A DNA stretch of 64,000 bases from Clostridiales bacterium (GCA_003343885.1 QAKH01000092.1:56110-120109); one strand, 5' to 3'. Shown: positions 17,296 through 26,377, counted from the first letter of the stretch. Notes: generated from the sequence alone by a model not told the origin. Program-made: numbers and translations.

Positions 17296-18012
17296 TCAGT
17301 TTTTACGTGGGTCAATGTATTTAACGGCTTCGTCAAATCTGCCATACTTGCCCATTGATTTCTTGTAAGCTTCGTTCGGCTCGTCACCCTTCTTAATGAA
17401 GTCGGTCATCTTGCCGAGAGAAACAAATTCATAACCTATTACCTGATCATCAGCGTCAAGAGCCATTCTTGTAACATAGCCCTCTGCCATTTCAAGGTAT
17501 CTTACGCCCTTTGCGAGAGTTCCGTACATTGTACCAACCTGTGAACGGGTTCCCTTGCCGAGGTCTTCAAGTCCTGCGCCGATTGCAAGTCCGTTTTCAG
17601 AGAACGCCGACTGGCTTCTTCCGTAAACAATCTGGAGGAACAGCTCGCGCATAGCAGTGTTGATAGCGTCGCATACGAGGTCTGTATTAAGAGCTTCCAG
17701 AACGGTTTTGCCGGGAAGAATTTCAGCCGCCATAGCTGCCGAATGAGTCATACCGGAACATCCGATAGTTTCTACAAGTGCTTCCTGGATAACGCCGTCT
17801 TTAACGTTAAGTGAAAGCTTACATGCTCCCTGCTGGGGTGCGCACCAGCCTATACCGTGTGTAAAACCGGATATATCGGTAATCTGTTTTGCTGCTACCC
17901 ATTTGCCTTCTTCGGGAATGGGAGCGGGATCGTGCTTCGGTCCCTTGGCAACTGTGCACATCTCGGCGACTTCTTTGCTGAGAATGTACTCGCGTGTTTT
18001 TTCAGTGCTCAT
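17296..18012 (-). CDS. iron-sulfur cluster assembly scaffold protein (IscU/NifU-like)
   Basis: Protein of 238 residues related to the IscU/NifU N-terminal fold, of the longer type found beside GGGtGRT proteins. Cys residues in the expected places include GWCAPQQGACKLSL and VETIGCSGMTHSAAMAAE, the latter resembling the scaffold cluster-binding loop. The extra C-terminal part (about residues 150-238) is typical of this clostridial subgroup. It lies 20 bp upstream of the GGGtGRT gene in the same direction. It may assemble or hold a cluster for that partner; the partnership is inferred from conserved neighbourhood, not shown by sequence. Confidence 0.87.
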   Translation of the reverse strand: MSTEKTREYILSKEVAEMCTVAKGPKHDPAPIPEEGKWVAAKQITDISGFTHGIGWCAPQQGACKLSLNVKDGVIQEALVETIGCSGMTHSAAMAAEILPGKTVLEALNTDLVCDAINTAMRELFLQIVYGRSQSAFSENGLAIGAGLEDLGKGTRSQVGTMYGTLAKGVRYLEMAEGYVTRMALDADDQVIGYEFVSLGKMTDFIKKGDEPNEAYKKSMGKYGRFDEAVKYIDPRKN

Positions 18013-18089
18013 TTTTTCATTCTCCTTACTTAGTGTCTTTTATATATTATTTGAACTTATCAGAAAAATATTAGTCGGCGGCTAAAAAA

Positions 18090-18665
18090 TCAGTCAACCA
18101 ACACTTCAACCATCATACCGGGAACAACTCCGGCAGCGTTTGACTCATCAGTATCAATGTGCATAGCCGGTGAGAATTTGTCGCTGACACGGATTACGAC
18201 ATCTCCGAATACGGTCTTTCTGTCGTCAGAATCAATCTTAACACTTACTATCTGCTTGTCGGAAACGCCCATTTCCTTTGCAGTCTCCGGAGTGAGATGG
18301 ATATGACGCTTAGCGGCAATAACGCCTTCGCTTATTTCGATTTCACCACACGGACCGATTATTTTGCATGCGCCGCTTCCGGCAATATCTCCGGATTCTC
18401 TTATCGGAGCGTTGCATCCGATGCTTCTTGCGTCGGTAAGGGATATTTCAACCTGTGTAGCGCTTCTTGCCGGACCGAGAATGCTTACGTTTTTGATTTC
18501 TTTCTTCTCGCCTACGACAGTCACTCTTTCTTCACAGGCAAACTGACCGGGCTGGGATAAAGCTTTTTTGAACGTAAGCTCGTGACCTTCTCCGAAGAGT
18601 TTGTCAATATGTTCCTTTGAAAGATGAACGTGGCGTGCAGAAGTTTCTATAAGTACTTTTGCCAT
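18090..18665 (-). CDS. pduL: phosphate propanoyltransferase (PduL family)
   Basis: Zinc enzyme (191 residues) that transfers an acyl group between CoA and phosphate, allowing ATP formation from propionyl- or acetyl-CoA. Two PduL domains are visible. The first starts SARHVHLS with its His pair, and the second contains AAKRHIHLTPETA and ends with AMHIDTDESNAAG, a conserved His and C-terminal signature. There is no N-terminal encapsulation helix before SARHVHLS, so this copy looks cytosolic although it is the only phosphotransacylase in the window. The microcompartment locus starts 17 kb away. It lies with the GGGtGRT and Fe-S scaffold genes, all leftward. Confidence 0.9.
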   Translation of the reverse strand: MAKVLIETSARHVHLSKEHIDKLFGEGHELTFKKALSQPGQFACEERVTVVGEKKEIKNVSILGPARSATQVEISLTDARSIGCNAPIRESGDIAGSGACKIIGPCGEIEISEGVIAAKRHIHLTPETAKEMGVSDKQIVSVKIDSDDRKTVFGDVVIRVSDKFSPAMHIDTDESNAAGVVPGMMVEVLVD

Positions 18666-18726
18666 CTATGTAATCTCCTTTACATATTGTATTGCGTTGT
18701 ATTGCGTGTTATATGTTAGTCTTATA

Positions 18727-19104
18727 TTAGTCTTCAACGGGATAAGCGATGGTAGTCATGAGAGCCATTTCAACAGCCGAGGTGTCGAGTCTTGAGTACT
18801 GCGCAACAATTGGCTGTGTGCTTTCAACAAGCAGTGCATACGGAGTATCTCTCGGAATCGGCTCTCCTTTATCAGAAAGAAGCCTGTCAAGTCTTATGTG
18901 GTGAGTTCTGCCGGCTTTGCACTCAGCGCTGAATCCTGTCATAACGTCCCTGTCCTCAAAGTAGAGCGTCAATGTGACGGTTGCGTCCTTGTCTGAAGTG
19001 TTGAGAACGCAAACAGCCTCGTGGCTTACCTGGTCATTAAGAGAAACCGAATGAAGAAAACCGTCGGGAATAAGCCAAACTTTTTTTCCGTAAGCTTTTG
19101 CCAT
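18727..19104 (-). CDS. ASRT-family protein (sensory rhodopsin transducer-like)
   Basis: Small soluble protein of 125 residues matching the family of the Anabaena sensory rhodopsin transducer. The shared pattern includes SHEAVCVLNTSDKDA, YFEDRD, RTHHIRLDRL, PIPRDTPYA, PIVAQYSRLDT and the ending TTIAYP. Known members form a tetrameric beta sandwich. No rhodopsin gene is present, and most relatives occur in non-phototrophs beside sugar-metabolism genes, so a light role is unlikely. ATG 19104 is ten bases after AAAGGGA; the in-frame GTG at 19113 overlaps the spacing region. It appears to be the first gene of the run with pduL, the Fe-S scaffold and GGGtGRT. Confidence 0.85.
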   Translation of the reverse strand: MAKAYGKKVWLIPDGFLHSVSLNDQVSHEAVCVLNTSDKDATVTLTLYFEDRDVMTGFSAECKAGRTHHIRLDRLLSDKGEPIPRDTPYALLVESTQPIVAQYSRLDTSAVEMALMTTIAYPVED

Positions 19105-19387
19105 ATAAATCACATCCCTTTCTTTTTGCGGTATAACCGCTTTTAGACATCAGCAAATTTCGATGCAGCCACAACTCGTGGATACGTCTTAAATCGGTTT
19201 ATTATAGCATATTTAGCCAAAACATATGCTAATTTTTTGTTAATTTTTGCCGGTCATGGAATGAAAAGAGCTATGTATTTAAGGCTGCCGGCGTATTTTA
19301 TGAAACGGCTCAGCACTGCGGATTAAAGGTATATAGGATCAAAAGCTGATAAAACTTATAATCGCCGCGGCAGCGGAGCATATCGTC

Positions 19388-19458
19388 ACTAGGTCAACAG
19401 GTCACACAGGTTACACAAAACAGCCCGGCGTACGCTGTTTTCGTAAATCGGGCTGTTT
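19388..19458. other. intergenic: short direct repeats and a hairpin
   Basis: The 400-bp gap 19114-19522 holds no gene. It carries three imperfect head-to-tail copies of AGGTCA(C)AC near 19390-19415. A hairpin follows, with arms AAACAGCCCG (19418-19427) and CGGGCTGTTT (19449-19458). T-runs on both strands are short, but the hairpin is downstream of the tyrosine-kinase gene region only on the plus side, so its client is unclear. Confidence 0.45.
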
Positions 19459-19522
19459 AATGGAATTGCTATATAATTCCATATAAATTGAAGTAATTTG
19501 TTTGGAAACAATAAAAACGGTG

Positions 19523-20278
19523 TTATTCGTCATCCTCTTGCTCATCGTTGTCAAACGCGCTGAACGCACGGCCTCGATTGAGGCTTCCTGAACGGCGGGA
19601 GCCGCGGTGTACTGAGTGCTTAGCCTTATTCATAATAATGCCGATAATATTGGCGTTCGCGAACTTCAGCGATGAGATAGCTTTGGATAATTCCGGAATA
19701 GTGGAATGATTCTGAGAAATGACCAATGCCGTTCCGTCAGAATATTTTATAAGCTCAAGCGCGTCGGCGTAATCCTCTAAAGCCGGAGAGTCAAAGATAA
19801 TATAATCAAATTTATCAGCCATAATCCCGACAAGTTCCAGCATAGCCTGACTCGCAAGCATTTCACAGGGATTCGGCGGCAGCATTCCGGCGTTTATTAC
19901 AGAAAGCCCGGGAACGCCGTTTACATTTTGAATACACTCTTCCTGCTTATTCATTCCTGACAGCAGGTTTGAAAGTCCGCAGGTGATTTTCATGCCAAAG
20001 TATTTATAAACATCAGGATTTCTCAGATCCGCATCGATTAGCAGAACCTTTTTTCCGGTTTCGGCGAGAGTAAGCGAAAGATTGACTGCCGTTGTGGTTT
20101 TTCCATCTCCGGAACATTGGCTGGCAATTAAAATTTTTCTGCATGCGTTGTCTTTGATGGAGGGCAGAGCGAACATGATGTTTGTTCTCAATGTTTTATA
20201 TGATTCTACTATATCAAGGCCGGCTGTATCAAAAACACTGAAAAACTGACCATGTGAAGAGCGATTATTATTTTTCAT
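19523..20278 (-). CDS. CpsD/CapB-type polysaccharide ATPase (BY-kinase family) without tyrosine tail
   Basis: Cytoplasmic P-loop ATPase of 251 residues that partners with a Wzz-type membrane protein (next gene upstream) in exopolysaccharide control. Walker A is SQCSGDGKTTT, Walker A' is VLLIDADLRNP, and Walker B is YIIFDSPAL. CpsD-type BY-kinases normally end in a cluster of tyrosines that is autophosphorylated. Here the tail is Arg/Ser-rich and ends DNDEQEDDE with no Tyr at all. It may therefore act only as an ATPase or be regulated differently. No glycosyltransferase or polymerase gene is adjacent, so the pair is an orphan. Confidence 0.85.
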   Translation of the reverse strand: MKNNNRSSHGQFFSVFDTAGLDIVESYKTLRTNIMFALPSIKDNACRKILIASQCSGDGKTTTAVNLSLTLAETGKKVLLIDADLRNPDVYKYFGMKITCGLSNLLSGMNKQEECIQNVNGVPGLSVINAGMLPPNPCEMLASQAMLELVGIMADKFDYIIFDSPALEDYADALELIKYSDGTALVISQNHSTIPELSKAISSLKFANANIIGIIMNKAKHSVHRGSRRSGSLNRGRAFSAFDNDEQEDDE

Positions 20279-20336
20279 GAAAAAATCTCCGATCTGTGAT
20301 TAAAATATTCATATGTGAAAAATGAAAGCTTCCCGC

Positions 20337-21020
20337 TCAGGGGCGTCTGCCCTTGTGTGAGGCGGAGTAATCCGGAATCGAACCGAGAACCGGAAGCTTG
20401 AAAATATCGGTAATGGCTTTTTCATTTTTTATTCGGGTATCTTTAAATTCCAACAGCAGCAAAATCAAGAACGGAATTATCGCGCCGATAACCAGACCGA
20501 AAAAGGCGGAAAGCATCACGTTGATATTGCTTGGACTTTTATTGTCCCAGACTCTGTCTAAAACCTGGAGCCTGCGTATTACCTCCTCGTTGAGTTTCAT
20601 AATGTCAATAAGATATGTTTCAGACTCTTCTTCAATGCATTTTGAAATAACTGCAGAGTCGTGAGGAGAATAAGCGGAAACAGTTACGGTGTATGTTCCT
20701 GTATCGTCCTGATAATCATAATCGACCAGGTCGTAAAGACTTTTAGGCGAATATTCAGCGTCGAGCTCCATGTCATTAAGCTTTTCGGAAATGTATTGCG
20801 CATACGAGTAGGTATCGAGTATTTCTATACAGAATTTGCTGAGAGTGCTGTTTTGAGAAACAACAGCGTATTTTGTTTGAGATTTGTACAACGGAGTAAT
20901 GAAATAACTTGCATAGCAATATCCGAGCAGAGCGCCTGCTACCATTGCCGCGGCGAATATCCAAAACTTTCTTAACATCATATTCAGTAAATCCGAAAGC
21001 GTGAGCTCTCGCGTATCCAT
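20337..21020 (-). CDS. Wzz/CapA-type polysaccharide co-polymerase
   Basis: Membrane protein of 227 residues with two flanking helices (about residues 21-42 and 172-192) and an extracytoplasmic domain between them, as in Wzz/CpsC/CapA chain-length regulators. The second helix region (NVMLSAFFGLVIGAIIPFL) is followed by a cytoplasmic tail ending SIPDYSASHKGRRP, where partner ATPases bind. ATG 21020 follows AAAGGA; the in-frame ATG at 21038 overlaps that site. It lies 58 bp upstream of its BY-kinase-like partner. No other capsule gene is present within 15 kb. Confidence 0.85.
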   Translation of the reverse strand: MDTRELTLSDLLNMMLRKFWIFAAAMVAGALLGYCYASYFITPLYKSQTKYAVVSQNSTLSKFCIEILDTYSYAQYISEKLNDMELDAEYSPKSLYDLVDYDYQDDTGTYTVTVSAYSPHDSAVISKCIEEESETYLIDIMKLNEEVIRRLQVLDRVWDNKSPSNINVMLSAFFGLVIGAIIPFLILLLLEFKDTRIKNEKAITDIFKLPVLGSIPDYSASHKGRRP

Positions 21021-21189
21021 AAAATCGCATCCTTTCATAAATATACATTCGCGTACAAAGCGCCCCAGATATTAAAATATTCACATAAAAGCCAGTTAAC
21101 CGATATCTGAGAGCTAAATGGTATAGTCTCTGCAAAATATCTAAAAATCTAACGCTATAATAGCTATAATAATATAAACCTAAATCCGC

Positions 21190-21696
21190 TCAGTCGATAC
21201 CAATCATTGTCCTCAAAATTTCAGCGACATTTTTTTCCGCAGACCTGCCCCGGCAGTCAACGGTGAAGTCGGCGTATTTCTCATAGTACGGCGCACGGAA
21301 ATTGTAAATGTCTTTCAAGGTTTCGTGATTTTCGGCAGCTATTCCGCGAGTGTCGCGGTTGTTTACACGTCGGGATATTACACTGTACGGCAAAGATAAG
21401 TATACGCATACACCGTTCTCTCTCAAATGTGCCATTGAAGGCTCTCTTAAGACGGCGCTTCCGCCGGTCGCAACAACACATCTCTTAGAGAGATCAAGTT
21501 CTGTAATAGCCTTTTCTTCTTCATCAAGCAGACCTTTGACTCCGACACGGGCAAGCGTTTTATGCAGAAGCTCTCCAGTTCGGTTTTGTATTACTATGTC
21601 GGTGTCGATGAAGTCAACGCCGAGTGTCTTTGCCAGAATTACGCCGATTGTACTTTTTCCGGCGCCGGGCATTCCGATAAGTATTATGTTTTTCAT
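21190..21696 (-). CDS. aroK: shikimate kinase
   Basis: Phosphorylates shikimate with ATP in the chorismate pathway. Protein of 168 residues, normal for AroK. Walker A is GMPGAGKST near the N-terminus, the shikimate-binding DFIDTD follows, GGSAVLR gives the GGG-loop equivalent, and RDTRGIA with RAPYYEKYADF form the lid and adenine-binding parts. One variation is GGSA in place of the common GGGA/GGGV. It lies 15 bp after folD in a leftward housekeeping run. Confidence 0.93.
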   Translation of the reverse strand: MKNIILIGMPGAGKSTIGVILAKTLGVDFIDTDIVIQNRTGELLHKTLARVGVKGLLDEEEKAITELDLSKRCVVATGGSAVLREPSMAHLRENGVCVYLSLPYSVISRRVNNRDTRGIAAENHETLKDIYNFRAPYYEKYADFTVDCRGRSAEKNVAEILRTMIGID

Positions 21697-21711
21697 TTTT
21701 TCTCCGAAATA

Positions 21712-22569
21712 TTAAAGTTTTTTTGCGGCTTTGCGAGCGGAAGTCAGAGTGTTTTTCATAAGCATTGTGATAGTCATGGGACCAACGCCGCCGGGAACTG
21801 GTGTAATATAGGAAGCTTTTGGCTCGCACTGCGCAAAGTCCACATCTCCGGTAAGCTTTCCGAGAGCGTTTCTGTTCATGCCGACATCTATTATAACAGC
21901 CCCGTCCTTTACCATATCGCCTTTAAGCATGTCGGCTTTTCCGACAGCCATTACAATTATGTCGGCGTTTTTGGTTATATCGGCAAGGTTTTGTGTTTTG
22001 GAATGACAAATCGTAACTGTCGCGTCAGCGTGCAGCAAAAGCATAGCCATAGGCTTGCCGACAATGTTGCTTCTTCCGACTACAACACAGTTCTTGCCTC
22101 GGGTTTCTATGCCGTATTCTTTGAGAAACTCCATGACGCCGGCGGGAGTGCAGGGAAGAAAGCTGTAATCGCCTATCATTATTCTGCCGACATTTTCCGG
22201 ATGAAAAGCATCAACGTCTTTTTCAGGGCTTATGTTGTTTACTATGAGAGCCTCGTCAAGATGAGAGGGCAGAGGAGACTGGACAAGAATTCCGTGAATA
22301 TCGCTTCTGGAGTTGAGTACTTTTACAAGATCGAGCAATTCGTCCTCGGTAGTTTTTTCCGGAAGCTCGTATACTTCGGATTTAAATCCCACTTCCTCAC
22401 AGGCTTTTGCCTTGTTTCTCACATATATTTTGGAAGCCGGATCTTCTCCTACTATGATTACCGCAAGTCCGGGTTTAATTCCGGTTTCCGCTTCGAGTTG
22501 GGCAGACTGTTCCCTTATTTGTGTTCTTATCTTTGCGGAAAGAGCCTTTCCGTCCATTATTATTGCCAT
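21712..22569 (-). CDS. folD: bifunctional methylenetetrahydrofolate dehydrogenase/cyclohydrolase
   Basis: Converts 5,10-methylene-THF to 10-formyl-THF in two steps, cytoplasmic. Protein of 285 residues with the family signatures: YVRNKAKACEEVG (catalytic Lys), GILVQSPLP, PEKDVDAFHPENVG, PCTPAGVMEFL, VVGRSNIVGKPMA (NADP site) and the C-terminal TPVPGGVGPMTITML. All appear intact and in normal order. It supplies one-carbon units for purines and, in acetogenic or glycine-fermenting clostridia, for further C1 metabolism. It lies between lgt and aroK. Confidence 0.97.
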   Translation of the reverse strand: MAIIMDGKALSAKIRTQIREQSAQLEAETGIKPGLAVIIVGEDPASKIYVRNKAKACEEVGFKSEVYELPEKTTEDELLDLVKVLNSRSDIHGILVQSPLPSHLDEALIVNNISPEKDVDAFHPENVGRIMIGDYSFLPCTPAGVMEFLKEYGIETRGKNCVVVGRSNIVGKPMAMLLLHADATVTICHSKTQNLADITKNADIIVMAVGKADMLKGDMVKDGAVIIDVGMNRNALGKLTGDVDFAQCEPKASYITPVPGGVGPMTITMLMKNTLTSARKAAKKL

Positions 22570-22644
22570 GTTTATATTTTCCTTTCAAAAATAATGTGTT
22601 TCAAAATAATATGTGTCAATGAGGCGCATTTTGGAATATGGCGC

Positions 22645-23526
22645 TTAAGAGTCTTTGCTGTCTTGGTGCAGACTGTTTATCACACCTATTGTATCCTTCG
22701 GCAGACGTCTTGACCGGACGGACATAACCGCTAACAAAACAACACCGATAACAAAGCAGATAAGTGCGAGGAGCTGGGATATTCTAAGACTTCCGACATA
22801 CAGGCTGTCGCCCCTGAATCCTTCGATAACACACCGTCCCAAGCCATACCAGGTCACGTACCAGAGCAAAACTTGTCCGTTGTATTTCTTTCTTTTCCAA
22901 AAAGCGTTTATTATAAGAAATCCGATTAAATTCCATACCAACTCATACAAAAATGTCGGATGAACAAGCTCACCGTTCACAGACATAATGAACGGATTGT
23001 TCTCAGCAAGAGCGGAGGCGTCGAAAGTGTGTCCGAGAAAATCGTACGGACCTATTACTCCGTATGCCTCAGCGTTGACAAAGTTCCCCCATCTTCCGAT
23101 GATCTGACCGATAAGTACACCCGGCGCTATGCAGTCGAGCACGCCGAGAAGATTGTATTTTTTGTATGCACAAACTCCGAAAATCCCCAGAAATCCGCCG
23201 ATTATACCGCCGTATATCGCAAGGCCGCCATTCCATACGGCAATAACATCGCCGAATGAATGGAAATCCTCAAGACTTGTCAGTACGTAATACAGCCTTG
23301 CTCCGATAATTCCGCACGGGATACAGAAAATCGCAAGATCAAGAAAATTATCAAGCGTCATCCCCATGCTTTTTTTCATCCGGTAAAAAGCGTAAAAACA
23401 TGCGAGTATCATTCCGCATACTATGATAATTCCATACCATTGAACCTTTATGAAACCCGCCGATATGGCGGTAGGATTCATAGCAAAAGGCTCAATTCCA
23501 ATATTTGGAAAACCTACAAAATTCAT
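22645..23526 (-). CDS. lgt: prolipoprotein diacylglyceryl transferase
   Basis: Integral membrane enzyme that attaches diacylglycerol to the lipobox Cys of prelipoproteins, such as the two sugar-binding proteins in this window. Protein of 293 residues with about seven helices. The signature GRWGNFVNAEAYG (around residue 145) contains the essential Arg and Asn residues, preceded by the conserved RLYYVLTS and GGLAIYGG stretches, and followed by HPTFLYELVWN. All appear intact. It is followed 60 bp later by folD on the same strand. Confidence 0.96.
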   Translation of the reverse strand: MNFVGFPNIGIEPFAMNPTAISAGFIKVQWYGIIIVCGMILACFYAFYRMKKSMGMTLDNFLDLAIFCIPCGIIGARLYYVLTSLEDFHSFGDVIAVWNGGLAIYGGIIGGFLGIFGVCAYKKYNLLGVLDCIAPGVLIGQIIGRWGNFVNAEAYGVIGPYDFLGHTFDASALAENNPFIMSVNGELVHPTFLYELVWNLIGFLIINAFWKRKKYNGQVLLWYVTWYGLGRCVIEGFRGDSLYVGSLRISQLLALICFVIGVVLLAVMSVRSRRLPKDTIGVINSLHQDSKDS

Positions 23527-23582
23527 GCCCCTGCTCCTTTTATACGGTTATCACGATTTGTCAGATTATAAAAATGTCCCGC

Positions 23583-24875
23583 TCATTGCTTGTTTTCCCT
23601 GCTTAACGGTAAAACAGTTGAAAGAACAAAGTCGTTTTCGTCAAAATTGTTTTCAAGCAATGCGCATACGTCTTCAAAGTGGGTGTCGCTTATTACCTGC
23701 GGATAGTCAAGAAGATCAAAGCCTGCAAATTTGTAAACAAGAAATTCGTTTGCGGTGTCGTCGGTGGAGTTAAAAACACGCAGGGACTGGGCGTAATTGG
23801 CTCGTTTTATTCTCTCGAAGTCCTCACGGTTTAAGCCGTTCTTTTTAAAATACCGCATTTCTTCGCGGATGCGCCCGTAAACCTCTTCAGGATTTTCCGC
23901 ACAGCCTGAAATCTCACAGTGAGCAAATGTTTCGGAACACTCATAATCGTACGAGAAAGAGGAGTCAATCAAACCGCTTTCGTACATCTGAGTGTAAAAT
24001 CTTGCGCTTTTGCCAAAAATCATGTCAAGGAGTATGTCGTAGCAAGCCTGTTTGCGTGCGAGCTTCTCGCCGGAGGCCGGACAGTCGTTGTCTTTTATTC
24101 CGACGGCGAACATAGGCATGGAAACCTCAAGCTTTTTGGATACAAACTCCTTAAATCTGCCTTTCGGTTCTTCCGGGTATATACGCTTTACAGGCTTTGC
24201 CGGAACATTTACAAGCACCTTGTCGCAGACTTTCTTTACGGCTTCAGGCGTTATGTCGCCGCAAACGCAAAGTGCCATATTTCCGAGATTGTAGAATGCG
24301 CCGTAAGCGTCAAACAACAGCTTTGGCGTTATGTGCGAAATGGTTTCCACTGTGCCGGCAGTGTCAATGCGCACTGTATTGTTGTGATACATTGCAGTAA
24401 GCATTCCGAAATACAGCTGCCAGGCGGGATTATCGTCGTACATTCTTATTTCCTGACCTATGATGCCCTGTTCCTTTTGCACGGTCGCGTCAGTAAAATA
24501 CGGGTGTGTTACAAAGTCCAAGAGTATTTCAAGAGACTGCTCAACTTTTTCAGTAGCTGAAAAAAGATAGCAGGTGCGGTCAAAGGTAGTGTAAGCGTTA
24601 GCGTTTGCGCCGGTTTTCGCGTATCTTGCGAAGGTGTCTGTGCCATCTTCGTTTTCAAACATCTTGTGCTCAAGGAAATGAGCAATTCCGTCCGGCAGTT
24701 CGATCAGCGATGATCCGCACATGAATTTGTTGTCTATCGAGCCGAATTTTGTAGCGAAAAGTGCATAGGTCGTAGACATTTTTTTAGGTATAACGTATAC
24801 GTCAAGTCCGCTTTCGTGCTTTGAATAATAATAACATTCGCCGATAGCGTCATTTTTTTTGCAGGTAAAATACAT
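23583..24875 (-). CDS. M16-family zinc peptidase (YmfH-like)
   Basis: Predicted zinc-dependent peptidase of 430 residues. The inverted zinc motif is intact as HFLEHKMFE (HxxEH, about residue 67), and the downstream Glu of the third ligand is expected in VQKEQGIIGQEI. Typical M16 glycine-rich and GxGxS elements are less clear. It is paired with a second M16 gene directly upstream (24875-26164), their stop and start overlapping by one base (ATG/TGA). In Bacillus the equivalent pair is ymfF/ymfH, of unclear substrate. The two chains probably form one clam-shell peptidase with a single active site in this subunit. Confidence 0.9.
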   Translation of the reverse strand: MYFTCKKNDAIGECYYYSKHESGLDVYVIPKKMSTTYALFATKFGSIDNKFMCGSSLIELPDGIAHFLEHKMFENEDGTDTFARYAKTGANANAYTTFDRTCYLFSATEKVEQSLEILLDFVTHPYFTDATVQKEQGIIGQEIRMYDDNPAWQLYFGMLTAMYHNNTVRIDTAGTVETISHITPKLLFDAYGAFYNLGNMALCVCGDITPEAVKKVCDKVLVNVPAKPVKRIYPEEPKGRFKEFVSKKLEVSMPMFAVGIKDNDCPASGEKLARKQACYDILLDMIFGKSARFYTQMYESGLIDSSFSYDYECSETFAHCEISGCAENPEEVYGRIREEMRYFKKNGLNREDFERIKRANYAQSLRVFNSTDDTANEFLVYKFAGFDLLDYPQVISDTHFEDVCALLENNFDENDFVLSTVLPLSRENKQ

Positions 24876-26164
24876 CAGTTGTTCTCCTCCAGTGCAAGTC
24901 CGGTGCCTTTTATAAAGTAGACCGAGTCAAGAGATACCGAGTTTGCCGCTTCGGTTATCTGTGCGGCAGTAACATTCATTATTTTTTCGGAAACCGTCTC
25001 CGGCTCTTCAAGACTGCCGAAAATAATTCTTGACAGGTACCACAGACATTTTGCAGCAGCGCTGTCGTCAAGCTCTCTGTAAGAGTTTGCGAGTGAACGC
25101 TTTGCGTCTGAAATATCTTCCTCGGAAAATTCTCCGTTTTTCATGGCGTCAAGCTGAGCAAGAATAGCGTCACATGCTTTATCACGATTTTCTGTTTCAA
25201 TACCGGCGCTTACAAACATAGCGCTCATGAACATATCGGGCATCGAGCGGCAGTAGTAACACAAGCTCATCTCTTCTCTTACATGAACGAAAAGCTTACT
25301 TGAGGGAGAACCGCCGAAAATCTCGTTAAACAGGGCAAACGCACCTGCATTCTCCGAGCATACGTTTATTCCGCTCATGCGCATGCCCATAACGAGTTTT
25401 CCCTGAGCTACGGGCATTTCATCTGTTACTTCGGTTATTTCATCAGGCGCACCGTCAAGAAATTCCCTTCCGGGGAATTTTTGCAGGCGGTTTTTGGAGC
25501 TCGGAAAACCGGAGCTTATTAACCCTTCAAGATATTCACGGTCGCACTCGCCGTTAAAGAATATTTCCGCCGGCGCATTGTTTATGATATGCAGATATCT
25601 GTCATACACCTGCCTTGCAGAGGCGTTTTTTACTTCTTCCACCGTTCCCAGCTCACTTAAGCCGTACGGGTGAGCGCCGAACATAACCTCGGCACATCTT
25701 TCCTTAGCGTAGGAGGCCTTGTTGTTGATTTTTGCATTTATGGTGTTTATAAGATCGATTTTTTCACTTTCAGTATAATCTTCCTTGAATTTGCCGTCGG
25801 ATACGAGTGGCTCAAATAACAGCTCAAACACGAGCTTTACTGCGTCATTTAACAGTTTTTCACCTTTCGGAAGGTAGGCGTCCTTAAGGAACTCGACACT
25901 TAACCCGATTATAAGGCTTTGAGCCCTTTTAACGTAGATAGGAGATATTGTGGAGGCATAAAGAAATTCTAATCTTTTGGAGATACTTGCTATATCCGGA
26001 TAGTTCTTGCAGCCGCGCAAAAGTACTTTTGAAACCAAAGCATTGAGGTGGGCGTTTTCTTTTTCTAACGGCACAACAAAGCACACGGAGAAAAAGTTTG
26101 TTTTGAATTTTTCTGAATCTATTGTATTAAGATTAACTCCCGGCATTATTTCGGTTCTTCTCAT
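24875..26164 (-). CDS. M16-family peptidase homologue without zinc motif (YmfF-like)
   Basis: Protein of 429 residues with the two-domain M16 fold but no HxxEH; the equivalent region reads HLNALVSKVLLRG, so this is likely the inactive partner subunit. Conserved later features include the substrate-binding-type FNEIFGGSPSSKLFVHVREE and LCYYCRS stretch that M16 partner chains keep. The 1-bp overlap with the active-subunit gene implies equal production of both. It is the first gene of the leftward run leading to lgt, folD and aroK. A gene-free stretch of about 690 bp lies upstream. Confidence 0.9.
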   Translation of the reverse strand: MRRTEIMPGVNLNTIDSEKFKTNFFSVCFVVPLEKENAHLNALVSKVLLRGCKNYPDIASISKRLEFLYASTISPIYVKRAQSLIIGLSVEFLKDAYLPKGEKLLNDAVKLVFELLFEPLVSDGKFKEDYTESEKIDLINTINAKINNKASYAKERCAEVMFGAHPYGLSELGTVEEVKNASARQVYDRYLHIINNAPAEIFFNGECDREYLEGLISSGFPSSKNRLQKFPGREFLDGAPDEITEVTDEMPVAQGKLVMGMRMSGINVCSENAGAFALFNEIFGGSPSSKLFVHVREEMSLCYYCRSMPDMFMSAMFVSAGIETENRDKACDAILAQLDAMKNGEFSEEDISDAKRSLANSYRELDDSAAAKCLWYLSRIIFGSLEEPETVSEKIMNVTAAQITEAANSVSLDSVYFIKGTGLALEENN

Positions 26165-26377
26165 AAGGTATTTCCTTTCAAAGCTTTTATCTTTCCAAAC
26201 TTTTCCAAAATGTATTATATACTTTTTTCTATAATCTGTAAATAGTTTTTTGAAATTTTAATTGATGTGCTGAATGTTCATAAAAGCCTTTGCTTTTTTA
26301 CTGTTGTATTTTTTTGTAAAACATGCTTTAATTATGTTGGCAGGAAATGATAAAATTCAGCAGTCTAATAAAATCAT

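Noticed and set aside
18727..19104. Light-signalling transducer function
   Set aside because: No rhodopsin gene is seen and most family members occur in organisms without one.
21562..22713. A 383-codon open frame on the plus strand
   Set aside because: It lies antisense to folD, aroK and the end of lgt, which are unmistakable. Its Ser/Phe/Tyr/Cys-rich product has no motif and no ribosome-binding site.
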